Assembly (NCBI RefSeq): GCF_001571325.1
Contig: NZ_BCTO01000038.1
Span: 20,802 to 84,801, forward strand
From: Delftia tsuruhatensis NBRC 16741
Lineage (GTDB): Bacteria > Pseudomonadota > Gammaproteobacteria > Burkholderiales > Burkholderiaceae_C
DNA length: 64,000 nucleotides
Direction: 5' to 3'
Below the pieces are notes generated by a model. The model did not search any database. It worked only from the letters and a program-made list of their open reading frames with translations, and had not been told where the DNA came from. The position numbers and the translations under genes are program-made. Below, piece by piece: positions 1-8,492 of this stretch. Numbering within the stretch: the stretch's first letter is position 1; the number at the start of each line of letters is the position of its first letter.

Positions 1-1324
1 TGCCGCCCTTGACGGCGCTCAGGTCGCTGGCCACGTCCTGCACGGGGTTCGGGCTGGCCCAGCGGGGCGTGCTCCAGTCCGGCGCAGCCACATCGGCCGG
101 CACCGTGGCCACCAGATCCACGGCCGCCACGAACCACCGCGCAATGGGCGCGCACAGGCGCGGCACGGTGACGCGCCACTGCTCGGACTCGACTTCGGCC
201 CGGAACTGGTTCATGGACATGCGCGAGGTGCTGAAATTCACCTCGGTCAGGTCGCCCGTCATCAGCTCGTAGGGGCAGCGATAGCCTGCGGCCACCTCCT
301 TCCAGCCCCCTTTCATGTAGTCGCCAAAGCCCGGCACGGCCTTGGGCTCGATGAAGGTGGGATTGCTCATGCCTGGCGGCAGGCCCACGATGCCGCCGCC
401 AGCAAGATCGCCCAGATCCATCAGGCCGGGCTTTTGCCCTGCGGCCTCGTCTGGCAGCAGCGGCGGCGGCATGCCTCCGGCCCCGTCCATCTCGGCCAAC
501 ACCCCCATGCGCGATTCCAGCTGCTTGCGCTGCAGCTCGGAGTCGCCGTAGGTATGCAGGTCGCGCACCTTGGCGATGATGGGCGCCAGGCGCGTGATGC
601 CGTCCTGCTGGCCAGCTCGCTCGGGGTCGAAGAAGTGGATGATTTCATCTGCCGGCACGCGCTGGCTGGTGCCGCTGCGGCCTAGGGTCCACATGCCGGT
701 ATCACCGGGGTGGCGGTCGAACAGGTAATAGGCCAGGCGCTGCCCGCGCTTGTCGTACTCGATTCCCCGGATGATCTCGCGCCCTCCAGCCAGCACGCCA
801 TTGCGCTCCGCGTCCAGGAAATCGATCTCCAGCAGCTGCAGCTTGAGCGGCACCGTGGAGCCCATGCGCTGGATGTGCTTGCGGATGAGCACGGCGCCGT
901 CCACGTCGCGCGTGCGCTCGGCCTTGTACTGCAGGCCGTAGAAGTCCAGCAGGCCGTCGTAGTCGGCATGGGGCACCCATTCGCGCCAGCGCTTGGCCAG
1001 GCCCTCGTCGGCCCACACGGGCACGATGCCCTGGCCCACGCGCATGGCGAGCACGGCATTGACGGCGCGCACGATGTTCGGCACGTTCTGCGCGAGTGAG
1101 CGCGCACGCATGCGCAGCTCGCGCGCATCAGCGGCGTGGTCTGCCGTGGGGCTGGCCCCCGAGCGCTTGACGCGCCAGCCATCGGCGCGGCTGGCGCCCT
1201 CGTAGGCGCGCACCAGCATTTCCCGGGCGACTTGGCGGCGCACGCCCTGTGCGGGCGAGAAATAGCCGACAACACGGTCAACCAGCGTAGGGGAGGCCCT
1301 GCGGGCCACGGTACGGCGCTGCAT
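1..1324 (-). CDS. Phage portal protein, lambda gpB type (partial)
   Basis: This frame is open from an ATG at 1324 to the window edge, so only the first 441 or so residues are present. The translation reads as the lambda-type portal family (Phage_portal_2): an Arg-rich start, a segment DYDGLLDFYGLQYKAERTR, then LLEIDFLDAERNGV and IIHFFDPERAGQQDG. Portals form the dodecameric ring at the capsid vertex through which DNA enters and leaves. It lies directly after the gpW-like gene and downstream of the gpA-type terminase, the order of the lambda head module. The identification rests on recognised family motifs and gene order; the C-terminus is outside the window. Confidence 0.85.
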   Translation of the reverse strand, partial: MQRRTVARRASPTLVDRVVGYFSPAQGVRRQVAREMLVRAYEGASRADGWRVKRSGASPTADHAADARELRMRARSLAQNVPNIVRAVNAVLAMRVGQGIVPVWADEGLAKRWREWVPHADYDGLLDFYGLQYKAERTRDVDGAVLIRKHIQRMGSTVPLKLQLLEIDFLDAERNGVLAGGREIIRGIEYDKRGQRLAYYLFDRHPGDTGMWTLGRSGTSQRVPADEIIHFFDPERAGQQDGITRLAPIIAKVRDLHTYGDSELQRKQLESRMGVLAEMDGAGGMPPPLLPDEAAGQKPGLMDLGDLAGGGIVGLPPGMSNPTFIEPKAVPGFGDYMKGGWKEVAAGYRCPYELMTGDLTEVNFSTSRMSMNQFRAEVESEQWRVTVPRLCAPIARWFVAAVDLVATVPADVAAPDWSTPRWASPNPVQDVASDLSAVKGG

Positions 1325-1326
1325 GA

Positions 1327-1557
1327 TCAGCGGTCCCGCAGGCCGGCGAAGCGAAAGCGCGCCACCAGGGCGCGCGCCTGGCCGGTGCCGGCCACGGCCG
1401 AAATCTGCGTGTGCAGATCCCGGCGCGCGGCCTTCATCTCATCCAGGCTGCGATAGGTGACCGAGGCGCCATCCTCGGTCGTGATGGTGCGCTCGCCACT
1501 GTGGATGGCGGCATTGAGGCGCGCGAGGCGCATCTGGAGGTCTTGGAGCGTGCTCAT
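1327..1557 (-). CDS. gpW-like head-tail joining protein
   Basis: A 76-residue protein starting MSTLQDLQMRLARLNAAIHS. The layout of an N-terminal helix, a short beta hairpin (TEDGASVTYRSLDEM) and a second helix matches the lambda gpW family, which plugs the filled head before tail attachment. It ends three bases before the portal start, as in lambda, where W precedes B. A GTG three codons upstream (1566) is an alternative start; neither has a clear ribosome binding site. Confidence 0.75.
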   Translation of the reverse strand: MSTLQDLQMRLARLNAAIHSGERTITTEDGASVTYRSLDEMKAARRDLHTQISAVAGTGQARALVARFRFAGLRDR

Positions 1558-1610
1558 ATGCCGCACGCTACCGGGGCAACTGTCTCATTTCCCGGAAACC
1601 TGAGACGGTT

Positions 1611-1964
1611 TCAGCCGGGCTGCTTCAGGTGCCGGTACACGGTGGCACGGCTGATGCCCAGCGTGCGCGCCACGGCCGTGGCATTGCGCCCATTCCACAG
1701 CCGCAGCACCTGCCGACGCTCCTCGGCCTTGTCCACCGAGGACTTGGCAGGGATGTAGGCATCCTGGCCGGCAAACTCCCGGCGCAGCTGAAGCTGGACA
1801 CGCTCCATCGCGGCAGGGCTGCCGCGCAGCTCGGGCAGCAGTTCCACCAGATAGTCAAACATGCGATCCACCAGATCGGGCGCGAAATCGGCCTCTGGCA
1901 TGGCGGAATTCTTGGCCGCATCGGGGGCCATGTGGGGTGCTGGGGCGTTGGTCTTAGGGGTCAT
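1611..1964 (-). CDS. Mor-like transcription activator
   Basis: A 117-residue protein beginning MTPKTNAPAPHM. The second half resembles Mor/C activators of Mu-like phages: a segment REFAGQDAYIPAK, then a helix-turn-helix region RLWNGRNATAVARTLGISRA. In Mu, Mor and C switch on middle and late transcription. Here the gene lies between the large terminase (stop four bases upstream) and the head genes, so it is placed to regulate morphogenesis genes from within them. The open frame continues further upstream into the terminase gene, but the ATG at 1964 next to the terminase stop is the natural start. Confidence 0.6.
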   Translation of the reverse strand: MTPKTNAPAPHMAPDAAKNSAMPEADFAPDLVDRMFDYLVELLPELRGSPAAMERVQLQLRREFAGQDAYIPAKSSVDKAEERRQVLRLWNGRNATAVARTLGISRATVYRHLKQPG

Positions 1965-1968
1965 GGGT

Positions 1969-4065
1969 CTACCAGGAACGGGAGAAACCGCCGTTGCGGC
2001 GAACGGGTGCCGCACGGCGCGGCGCGGGGGCCGGCGCACGGGGCGCGATGGTGGCGGAAACGGGTGGAGCGTCTGACGTGGGCGCAGCCGTGGGGGCCGG
2101 CGGCGCCACGATGGCGGGCGCTTCGGGTGGGCTGAAGAGGTCGCGCGCAGGCTGCACCATCTGCTCGACCTGCGACCAGCGCGCATCGGTGTACTTGTGC
2201 AGGCCCTGGGCCATGGCAGCGTGGATGGCGTAGTTGCGGCAGTCCAGGTCCTCATTGCGCTGGCGGCGCTTGACCCAGCGGTATGCCTCGCGGCCCTGGA
2301 CCTTGGCCAGGATGCGCTGTTCGGCGGTCAGCTGCTCGAAGAACTCGCGCGGCAGATCCTCGCTGAAGTGCACGCACCCCGGGCCGGCGTCCGTGATCGC
2401 CAGCTGGCCCAACAGCAGATCCTTGGCGTTGTCCACGCCCACCAGCCAGAGCTTGATGCCCTGCTTGATCTTCTGGCCGCGCCAGTCCATGTCCTGCATG
2501 CTGGCCGGCCCCACGATGGGCCGGTTGTCGTTGTTGTCGCCCTTGATGGCGCGCAGGTTGGGCAGCATGTGCTGGTGCGTGCGGACGTAGTTGTAGACCG
2601 CCTGGGTCTGGTCGGAAGAGTCGATGCTGATGGCGCTCAGGCCCAGGCTGCCACCGTGCCAGGCCTGGCGGTACCGGCGCTGCAGGTAGGCCGTCACGGG
2701 CGCCCAGTCGCCCTCGCTGGATGGGTTGCCCTCGATGATGTGGCGGTCCACGATCCAGCTCTCCATGCCGCGCGCCCAGGCCCAGACGTTGATCTGCCAC
2801 CAGGTGCGCTGCACGTCCACGCCGGCCGTCAGCACCAGGCCGCCCACAGGCACCGTGCCGATGGCATAGGGTTCGGCGCGGGCCTGCAGCACATGGTCGT
2901 CGGTGCCCTCCCCCTTCAGTTCCCAGGCCTCGCCCAGCGTCTCGTTCGTGAACGAGGTCATGGGGCCTGCATCGCCCTCCTGCAGCGCGCGGTGGGCCTT
3001 CTCGAACTCGTCCACGATGGACGCCCAGGTGCGCTGCGGGCTGTACGCGGCCCAGATGTGCACGCCCAGCGTGCGCGGCGGCCTGCAGGGCGTGCCATCG
3101 GCAGTTCGCCAGATGCGGTCGGCGCCGAAGCGACGGCCAGACCTCCGGCACACCCAGGCGCCCGTCAGCGGCCAGCCGCCCGGCAGGTACTCGGCCTGGC
3201 TGATGGTCTCCCGGCAGTGGGGGCACATGTGGCGCACGGTCTCGGGCTTGCCAGCCTCCCACTTGAAGCCGTGCATTGCCTCCTTGCCGCCCCAGGTCAG
3301 CGGGTGCTCGGCCTCGCAGCGCGGGCACTCGATCAGGTAATCAACCTCGTCCTCGGAATCCTCGCAGGCACGGCTGACGTGGCACAGGCCCTTGATGCCG
3401 GGCGTGCTGCCGCCGATGAATTTGGGGTATGGAGCGCCTTCCAGCCGGCCTTTGGCCAAGGTGCCGGGCGAGCCCGCGGACTTGTCCTTGCTGCCCCCGA
3501 TGGTCTGGTCGAATGCCGTCCATTCGTCCAGGATGGCCACGGCCACCGTGATCCGGCGGTAGGCCCGCGCCGCCTTGCCACCCAGCAGGTGCAGCACGCT
3601 GTCGCGGAAAGGCTTGTACTTGATGGTCTCCTCGACCCGGCTGCCCCGCTTGCGGGCCGCGATCACCGAAGGCACGCCGTCCTTGCTGTCCAGCAGGGGC
3701 TCGATCTCGGTCTTGACGAAGCTGTCACGGTCGTCGTCCGTGGGCTGCCACAGCGCCTGCTTGCGGCGGCGGTGCGCGATGTTGTAGCAGACGAAGGCGG
3801 TGATCATTTTCGAGTAGCCGACGCGCTTGGACTTCTTGACGGCCAATTCCTCGATCCGGTCGTCGCTCATGAAGTCCAGAATGCCCACCTGGAACGGCCA
3901 GGCCACCCAACCGCCCTTCTGGTGGCTGGATTCGCCAGCCAGCAGGAAGTGGTCGGCTGCCCATTCGGACAGTGTTTGCGGTGCGTCGGCCCGCAGGCTG
4001 GACAGGCCCAGCTGCGCGGCGGCCTGGATGGCGGAAATCGCCTCTCTCGACAGGGGTGCGCTCAA
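1969..4065 (-). CDS. Terminase large subunit, lambda gpA family
   Basis: A 698-residue DNA packaging motor and nuclease. It carries the deviant Walker A of gpA proteins, KKSKRVGYSK at about residues 77-86, a Walker B-like VAILDEWTAFD near residue 180, Cys-pair zinc-finger-like segments (CPRCEAEH, CPHCRE) and the C-terminal nuclease part with GVDVQRTWWQINVW. The start codon is TTG at 4065, preceded at good distance by GAGGAGG and overlapping the Nu1 stop (TTGA), so translation is coupled to the small subunit. Length is close to lambda gpA (641). Confidence 0.93.
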   Translation of the reverse strand: MSAPLSREAISAIQAAAQLGLSSLRADAPQTLSEWAADHFLLAGESSHQKGGWVAWPFQVGILDFMSDDRIEELAVKKSKRVGYSKMITAFVCYNIAHRRRKQALWQPTDDDRDSFVKTEIEPLLDSKDGVPSVIAARKRGSRVEETIKYKPFRDSVLHLLGGKAARAYRRITVAVAILDEWTAFDQTIGGSKDKSAGSPGTLAKGRLEGAPYPKFIGGSTPGIKGLCHVSRACEDSEDEVDYLIECPRCEAEHPLTWGGKEAMHGFKWEAGKPETVRHMCPHCRETISQAEYLPGGWPLTGAWVCRRSGRRFGADRIWRTADGTPCRPPRTLGVHIWAAYSPQRTWASIVDEFEKAHRALQEGDAGPMTSFTNETLGEAWELKGEGTDDHVLQARAEPYAIGTVPVGGLVLTAGVDVQRTWWQINVWAWARGMESWIVDRHIIEGNPSSEGDWAPVTAYLQRRYRQAWHGGSLGLSAISIDSSDQTQAVYNYVRTHQHMLPNLRAIKGDNNDNRPIVGPASMQDMDWRGQKIKQGIKLWLVGVDNAKDLLLGQLAITDAGPGCVHFSEDLPREFFEQLTAEQRILAKVQGREAYRWVKRRQRNEDLDCRNYAIHAAMAQGLHKYTDARWSQVEQMVQPARDLFSPPEAPAIVAPPAPTAAPTSDAPPVSATIAPRAPAPAPRRAAPVRRNGGFSRSW

Positions 4066-4604
4066 AATGCGGCCTCCTCGTCCAGCTCATCCTCGTCGGG
4101 CGCCTCGGCCATGGCCGCCACGCGCTCGCCGATCAGCTTGGACGTGACCCGAATCCACTCATTGCGGGCATCGGCCAGCACGCGCAGCACCGTGACGCGG
4201 GCATCCTCGGGCAGATCCGGGCAGGCCTTGCGCAGCTGGCCCTCGATCTGGTCCATGCGGTCCACCACTGCTGAACTGGCCAGGCCCAGCACGTCCGCCA
4301 GGGCGCCGATGGGCGCGAATTCGCCACGGGCGACGGCGTTTTTCAGGTCCTGGGCCTCGCGCTGCGAGCGCGCCAGCGCCGCACGTTCCTGGACCAGGTC
4401 CAGGCCACCCAAACCGACCGAGGCACGGCCCGCTGCCTGGTCGCGCAGGCGCTCGCAATAACCCAGCAGCCATTCGTGGCCCGTATCGCCCCGGACGATC
4501 ACGCCTTCGCTCACCAGCTGGCTTACGCGGGCCTCGCTGACACCGACCAAAGCCGCAAATTCTGCTTGCGAAATAGGAGCATCAAAGTAAGGCAGGACCT
4601 TCAC
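4062..4604 (-). CDS. Terminase small subunit, Nu1 family
   Basis: A 180-residue protein with an N-terminal winged helix-turn-helix (SQAEFAALVGVSEARVSQLV) and a middle helix region KNAVARGEFAPIGALADVLG typical of phage Nu1, the subunit that recognises cos and recruits gpA. It starts with GTG at 4604, preceded by AAGGGGG at about six bases. Its stop overlaps the terminase TTG. The cos site would be expected just upstream (4605-4750) but I could not identify it from sequence alone. Confidence 0.88.
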   Translation of the reverse strand: MKVLPYFDAPISQAEFAALVGVSEARVSQLVSEGVIVRGDTGHEWLLGYCERLRDQAAGRASVGLGGLDLVQERAALARSQREAQDLKNAVARGEFAPIGALADVLGLASSAVVDRMDQIEGQLRKACPDLPEDARVTVLRVLADARNEWIRVTSKLIGERVAAMAEAPDEDELDEEAAF

Positions 4605-4753
4605 TTAACCCCCTTAGGAAGGTTGCGCAACAGTCCGAGAGCGCGGCTCGAATTACCCGCTTCCAAGGGGGCCAAAAAGGACCCGCGATCCTGCCTATTT
4701 TTTGAGCACATCGAGAGGGGCGCCGCCGCGCCAATGAGGGTGCGCACCGTCAT
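4601..4753 (-). CDS. Small coupled ORF between replication gene and Nu1
   Basis: A 50-residue open frame (begins MTVRTLIGAAAPLS) whose ATG overlaps the stop of the upstream DUF1376 gene (ATGA at 4753-4750) and whose TGA overlaps the GTG start of nu1 (GTGA at 4604-4601). Such precise double coupling is unlikely by chance and is the only reason to call it. No family is recognised. The same stretch is where a lambda-like cos would be expected, so the frame could also be fortuitous. Confidence 0.4.
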   Translation of the reverse strand: MTVRTLIGAAAPLSMCSKNRQDRGSFLAPLEAGNSSRALGLLRNLPKGVK

Positions 4754-5817
4754 GCCGACACCCCCTGCGCCGCCAGCAGCGCATGCACTGCCGCCTCGTA
4801 GTCCGCGAACGCTCGCCGCAGGCCCTGCCCCGCTCGCGCATCGCACCAGTCGTCGTAGCTCGGCATGCCCAGGCTGGCCGCCATGCCCTCGACGCCGCTG
4901 CGCGTGTCTGCCCAGTTGTCGGGCTGCTGCCCTTCGCCTGCCGCAGATGCCAGCATCACCACGTCCTTCCAACGCTGCTCACGCACCCAGCGCAGCAGGC
5001 TGGGGCAGGCCTTGCCATCCTTCGCCGCCAGCAGTCCACGCTGCTGCTCAGCGGCAGCCAGCAGCTCCTCGGCCGTCACGTCGCCACGGGCGATGGCATC
5101 GGCCACGGCGTCGGCCACGTCCACCAATCGGGTGCGCCGATGCTCCGGGAAGCTGCCTGCAAGTGCCGTGGCGATAGCCAATCCACCGTTCGCCCCCCCT
5201 GCAGGGGGGTTGGGGGGTATGTATTGGTTTTGGTTCTGGTTCTGGTTACCCGTGCCATCTCCGTGACAAGCCGTGTCACTGGCCGTGACATCAGCGTGGC
5301 GCGGCGTGACACCAGACGTATCAGCAGCCAGCAAATCCATGCCATTGAGCGTGACACTGGTGTCTGTCACAACGATTCCATGCTGACGGCACAGCGCCAT
5401 CAACTCGGCCATCTGCGTCTTCAAGTTGGGCACGATGCCCAGTGAACGAAGTGCAGAAAAGATAGCACTACGCCTAGCCCTGCTGCGCTTCTGACGTAGG
5501 TGCTCGTTGCTTTTGACCTCTTCGCGCCCTTCCTGCTGCTGGCGGAACTGGGCCACGATCTGCTCGCACTTATCGTTCTGATATCGGCCATCAGGCAGCA
5601 ACGTGAAGAACTCTGCCAGCACGAACTGCAAGGCATCGATCTCTTCCGGCGAACGACACAACAGACGCCGCGCCAAGCGCTCCATGTCCGAACCGTCCAA
5701 TGCCTCTTCCGTCTTGCAGTACATGTCACGCATGTCACGGTAGATGGCACGCTCCAGCCGTGACAAATGCCGCGTCTCCGTGTCGAAGTCGCCGATGTGG
5801 TGGGGGTAGTGATTCAT
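4750..5817 (-). CDS. DUF1376 (YdaU-like) phage replication-region protein
   Basis: A 355-residue protein. The N-terminus (HIGDFDTETRHLSRLERAIY, then YRDMRDMYCKTEEAL) is the DUF1376 domain found in phage replication regions, where it is thought to act like a replication initiator. A low-complexity linker (GNQNQNQNQYIPPNPPAGG) near residues 190-208 joins it to a C-terminal domain with a SLLRWVREQRW segment, as in proteins that help load the replicative helicase. The linker DNA holds four near-perfect GGTTYT hexamers and a C/G-rich palindrome. The function is inferred from family and position. Confidence 0.75.
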   Translation of the reverse strand: MNHYPHHIGDFDTETRHLSRLERAIYRDMRDMYCKTEEALDGSDMERLARRLLCRSPEEIDALQFVLAEFFTLLPDGRYQNDKCEQIVAQFRQQQEGREEVKSNEHLRQKRSRARRSAIFSALRSLGIVPNLKTQMAELMALCRQHGIVVTDTSVTLNGMDLLAADTSGVTPRHADVTASDTACHGDGTGNQNQNQNQYIPPNPPAGGANGGLAIATALAGSFPEHRRTRLVDVADAVADAIARGDVTAEELLAAAEQQRGLLAAKDGKACPSLLRWVREQRWKDVVMLASAAGEGQQPDNWADTRSGVEGMAASLGMPSYDDWCDARAGQGLRRAFADYEAAVHALLAAQGVSA

Positions 5818-5841
5818 GCCTGCTCAACCTTCGATATCAAT

Positions 5842-6183
5842 TCAGTCCGTCAACTTCGCCTGCTGCAGGCGGCAGCGCACAGGCTTGACCAGGCGGTGCG
5901 GCGGCAGGGAGCAGGCCCGTGCCTCCACCTCTTCCACCCGCTTGGCCGCGACCAGCGCATTGACCGTGCTGGCCACGCTGGAGATCTCCAGCCATTCGCC
6001 CGTGCACTCGTTGTGAAAGTCCCGCAGCTCGCGCCGGCTCAGGGCGGGCTGCCCCCGGCGGTGGGCCTCGGCCAGACTGCTGTACAGCCGTTCGTTGAGG
6101 CGCACCCGCGTGGCATTGCCAATGGCGGAGAACGAATCCGCCTTGGTGTCATGCGAGGTCACCTGATGGGTGGTGTGTTGCAT
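5842..6183 (-). CDS. Hypothetical phage protein, possible winged helix
   Basis: A 113-residue protein starting MQHTTHQVTSHDTKADS, with AGGAGAG six bases upstream of the ATG at 6183. The middle (VRLNERLYSSLAEAHRRGQ then LSRRELRDFHNE) is predicted helical and could form a winged-helix fold, as expected for an accessory replication or regulatory protein. It sits between the tail-Z-like gene and the DUF1376 gene in the leftward operon. The family was not recognised. Confidence 0.6.
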   Translation of the reverse strand: MQHTTHQVTSHDTKADSFSAIGNATRVRLNERLYSSLAEAHRRGQPALSRRELRDFHNECTGEWLEISSVASTVNALVAAKRVEEVEARACSLPPHRLVKPVRCRLQQAKLTD

Positions 6184-6212
6184 GTCTATCTCTCCTGATA
6201 TCAGCCGGGCCA

Positions 6213-7061
6213 TCAGCCCTGACTGGCTTTCCTGAATGCGTCATAGACGCGGCCACGGACCCAGCGGGGAACCAGCTCATCGATGCCCGAGCGCTTGCGC
6301 ACCCCGTCCAGACTGATGCGGGGCTTGTAGTTGCCGCCGCGCACGAACATCAGCACCGGCCGCACATCTGCGCCGCCTGTGCCGGTCACAGCCCAGATGC
6401 CGGGCGGCAGGTTGGATGCCCGCTTGTCGTACTCGCCGCGCGCTGTGGCCCGCGCACCGCCGCGCAGACGGCCATAGGCCACGATGTAGCGGATGCCCTT
6501 CACCGGCCCCATGAAGCGCGCGCCCTTGCCGCCGCGCTGGTGCAGGGCCTGCATGCGCCCCTTGGTCATATTGGCCCGGTAGCCCTGCTCGCCGAAGGCC
6601 TGGAAGTAGGCAATCAGCTGTACCAGGGTCGAGCCCTTGAGATTCCCGCGCCCGTCATCGCTGCCCGGGTAGGGAGTGGCCGGGATCGCGGTCTGGTAGC
6701 CCATGGGCAAGATGCCTGCCGTGCGCAGGGCCTTCTCGCTGCGCTTGTCACGGCGCCGGCCACCATCCTCCTGCGCCGCCAGGATCTGCTGCGGGTCCAC
6801 GCCCTTGCCGCCCATGTAGGTGGGAGCCACCAGCGCATTGAGGTCGCCGGCCGTGGCCTTCTTGACCACCTGCACCGACTGCAGCACATAGCCCGTGGGC
6901 CTGTCGAAAACGCTCTGCATCTCAGCGCGCATGGAATTCTTGACACGGCCCGCACCCATGTTGATGGCCTCGGCCGTGGCCTGAGCAATCTGCCCACCAT
7001 CCAGGCCAGCCAGGGCACGCTTGTATCGGTCGCCGCCCTCAGGCTTGATATCAATACGCAT
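6213..7061 (-). CDS. Minor tail protein Z-like / HK97 gp10-like protein
   Basis: A 282-residue protein starting MRIDIKPEGGDRYKRALAGL with GGAGGTGG before the ATG at 7061. The start, with a helix rich in Ala (QIAQATAEAINMGAGRVKNS) followed by basic beta-rich sequence, resembles the phage minor tail protein Z family, which completes the tail end that meets the head. It is out of place: it lies in the early leftward operon between the CII-like regulator and the replication gene rather than among tail genes. The family call is tentative. Confidence 0.45.
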   Translation of the reverse strand: MRIDIKPEGGDRYKRALAGLDGGQIAQATAEAINMGAGRVKNSMRAEMQSVFDRPTGYVLQSVQVVKKATAGDLNALVAPTYMGGKGVDPQQILAAQEDGGRRRDKRSEKALRTAGILPMGYQTAIPATPYPGSDDGRGNLKGSTLVQLIAYFQAFGEQGYRANMTKGRMQALHQRGGKGARFMGPVKGIRYIVAYGRLRGGARATARGEYDKRASNLPPGIWAVTGTGGADVRPVLMFVRGGNYKPRISLDGVRKRSGIDELVPRWVRGRVYDAFRKASQG

Positions 7062-7581
7062 TGCCACCTCCAGGCGTGTCGGCCAGGCGCTGCTGTGCCG
7101 AACGGGCAAGGTACTGCGCCATCACCGTGAGTTCCTGCACCTGGCGGTCAAGCCGCCGCACCGCATTGCGCGACGGCTGGCGGTGCGCATCAGCTGCAGC
7201 GCGCGTGACCTCGGCCACGGCGGACTGGAAATGCATGAAGGCCTCCACCGGGTCACCTTCGGCCTGGTCTGGCAGGGTGCGCCGGCACTCGTAGCCGAGT
7301 TCGCTGGCCATGGCATGCAGCACCGCTGCATTGCCCGTCACCACCTGCAGCCGCACGGATTCGCGCAGCGTCAGGTGGTGGGTGTCGTTGTTGGTGTTGA
7401 GCTTGTGTTGCAGCGTGCCGGCGTTGATGCCCATGCGCACCGCCAGGGCCTTGATGCCGCCCTGACTGGTCTGCGCGATCAGAAAAGCCGCGTCCAGCAC
7501 GTCCATGCCGGCGGCAATGTCGGATTGGGGATCAGATTCGACATAGCCAGGGGCGATGCCAACTGAGAAAGTTGCACTCAT
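7051..7581 (-). CDS. Phage CII-like regulatory protein
   Basis: A 176-residue protein starting MSATFSVGIAPGYVESDPQS. The segment DAAFLIAQTSQGGIKALAVR followed by MGINAGTLQHKLN is the typical core of the phage regulatory CII/CP76 family, DNA-binding proteins that act early in the lysis-lysogeny decision. It occupies the position of cII in lambda: in the cro operon, before the replication gene. Its end overlaps the next gene by 11 bases. Confidence 0.75.
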   Translation of the reverse strand: MSATFSVGIAPGYVESDPQSDIAAGMDVLDAAFLIAQTSQGGIKALAVRMGINAGTLQHKLNTNNDTHHLTLRESVRLQVVTGNAAVLHAMASELGYECRRTLPDQAEGDPVEAFMHFQSAVAEVTRAAADAHRQPSRNAVRRLDRQVQELTVMAQYLARSAQQRLADTPGGGNAY

Positions 7582-7608
7582 CAGCACAACCCCTTGCGAG
7601 CCATCGAC

Positions 7609-7857
7609 ATGACCCACAGCACAACACCCGCAACGCCCACAGCAGACAACATCGGCAGCCCCCAATGGGCGCAGGCCCTGGAGCTGTTCCTGGGCCAGAT
7701 GATCGAAGTCCTGGAGGGCGAAGGCCGAGCCGGTTTCAGCGCGGCCGCGCTGGCGCGGTGGAGCGAACTGTGCTGCCAGCGCATGCAGGAGAGCGGGAGC
7801 GCGCAGCCGGACGTGATTACCCATCTGCGGGGTATCGCCGCGCGAGTTGTGGAATGA
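7609..7857 (+). CDS. Small hypothetical protein, antisense to the cro operon
   Basis: An 82-residue protein (MTHSTTPATPTADN at the start). The frame has strong G/C third-position bias from about codon 14 (SPQWAQALELFLGQMIEVLE), which supports coding on the plus strand, against the direction of the cro-cII operon in which it lies. It begins about 28 bases from the start of the CII-like gene, in divergent orientation. A TTG at 7594 in the same frame is an alternative start. No family is recognised. Confidence 0.5.
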   Translation: MTHSTTPATPTADNIGSPQWAQALELFLGQMIEVLEGEGRAGFSAAALARWSELCCQRMQESGSAQPDVITHLRGIAARVVE

Positions 7858-7866
7858 GAGCAGTTC

Positions 7867-7895
7867 TTGGTGCTATCCCCTGCGTTGGGTACGAT
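7867..7895 (+). promoter_or_regulatory. Candidate promoter for the coiled-coil/zinc gene
   Basis: TTGGTG and TACGAT separated by 17 bases, about 50 bases upstream of the ATG at 7943. It is a moderate match to a sigma-70 promoter and the only one seen that could express the plus-strand gene independently of the early promoters. Confidence 0.35.
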
Positions 7896-7942
7896 ATGAG
7901 CAGTCATACAGCAACGAACATCCCCAGGGAGGGCAGGCAAAA

Positions 7943-8458
7943 ATGGATGTTTCATTACTCGTCAGCTCTGTCAGCGGAGCCATCGAACTTGGTCGCCTGT
8001 TGGTCAACGAGCGCGACCGCCAAAAAGCGGCGACCATCGAGAGTCAACTCTCGGACAAACTCGCCCAAGTCCAGATCCAGCTCTCGCAAGTATTGGGAGC
8101 CGTCATCGAAAAAGACGGACTTATCCAAACCCTTAGTGAGCGCGTACGCAATCTGCAGGCTGAGCAAAGCGAGAAAGCTCGTTATCGCCTTACAAAAATG
8201 GGCTCCATCGGGGATCTCCACGTATATGCCCTGCGCGCTGCGTCCGAACTGGTCGAGCGAGCCGATGAGCCCCCGCACTTCTTGTGCCAACCTTGCTTCG
8301 ATATTCGCAAGCACAAGAGCGTTTTGCGCATCCTCCCCTACTACGGAATCTGTGACGCCTGTAGCAGGACAGTCCAAATTGAACCCACCCCGCCCCAGCC
8401 CCCCAGGAAACTCGGCGGTATCGCGCGCGGCGGTGGATTCAGTAACGGGAACTGGTGA
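7943..8458 (+). CDS. Coiled-coil protein with C-terminal CxxC zinc motif
   Basis: A 171-residue protein starting MDVSLLVSSVSGAIELGR, with GGGAGGG upstream. Residues about 20-75 are Gln/Glu/Arg-rich and look like a coiled coil. The rest follows a pattern seen in many phage and bacterial hypothetical proteins: a VYAL strand, then PPHFLCQPCFD and a second Cys pair (CDACSR), probably binding zinc. Its direction is opposite to the cro operon around it, so it may be expressed in the lysogen. The Pro/Gly-rich tail after residue 150 looks like a late addition. The function is unknown. Confidence 0.65.
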   Translation: MDVSLLVSSVSGAIELGRLLVNERDRQKAATIESQLSDKLAQVQIQLSQVLGAVIEKDGLIQTLSERVRNLQAEQSEKARYRLTKMGSIGDLHVYALRAASELVERADEPPHFLCQPCFDIRKHKSVLRILPYYGICDACSRTVQIEPTPPQPPRKLGGIARGGGFSNGNW

Positions 8459-8492
8459 ACCAAATTCGCCTTCAAGTGGGGACGGCGGAAGG

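Noticed and set aside
2197..4461. 754-codon open frame antisense to the large terminase
   Set aside because: A shadow of a GC-rich gene: the opposite strand encodes a complete gpA terminase with motifs and coupled starts, while this translation is Ala/Gly/Leu-rich with no family.
5190..5250. Hexamer repeat (NQNQNQ codons) and C/G palindrome as a phase-variation or mobile element
   Set aside because: The repeat unit is six bases, so changes stay in frame; it is a simple linker between two domains, and no transposon ends are seen.
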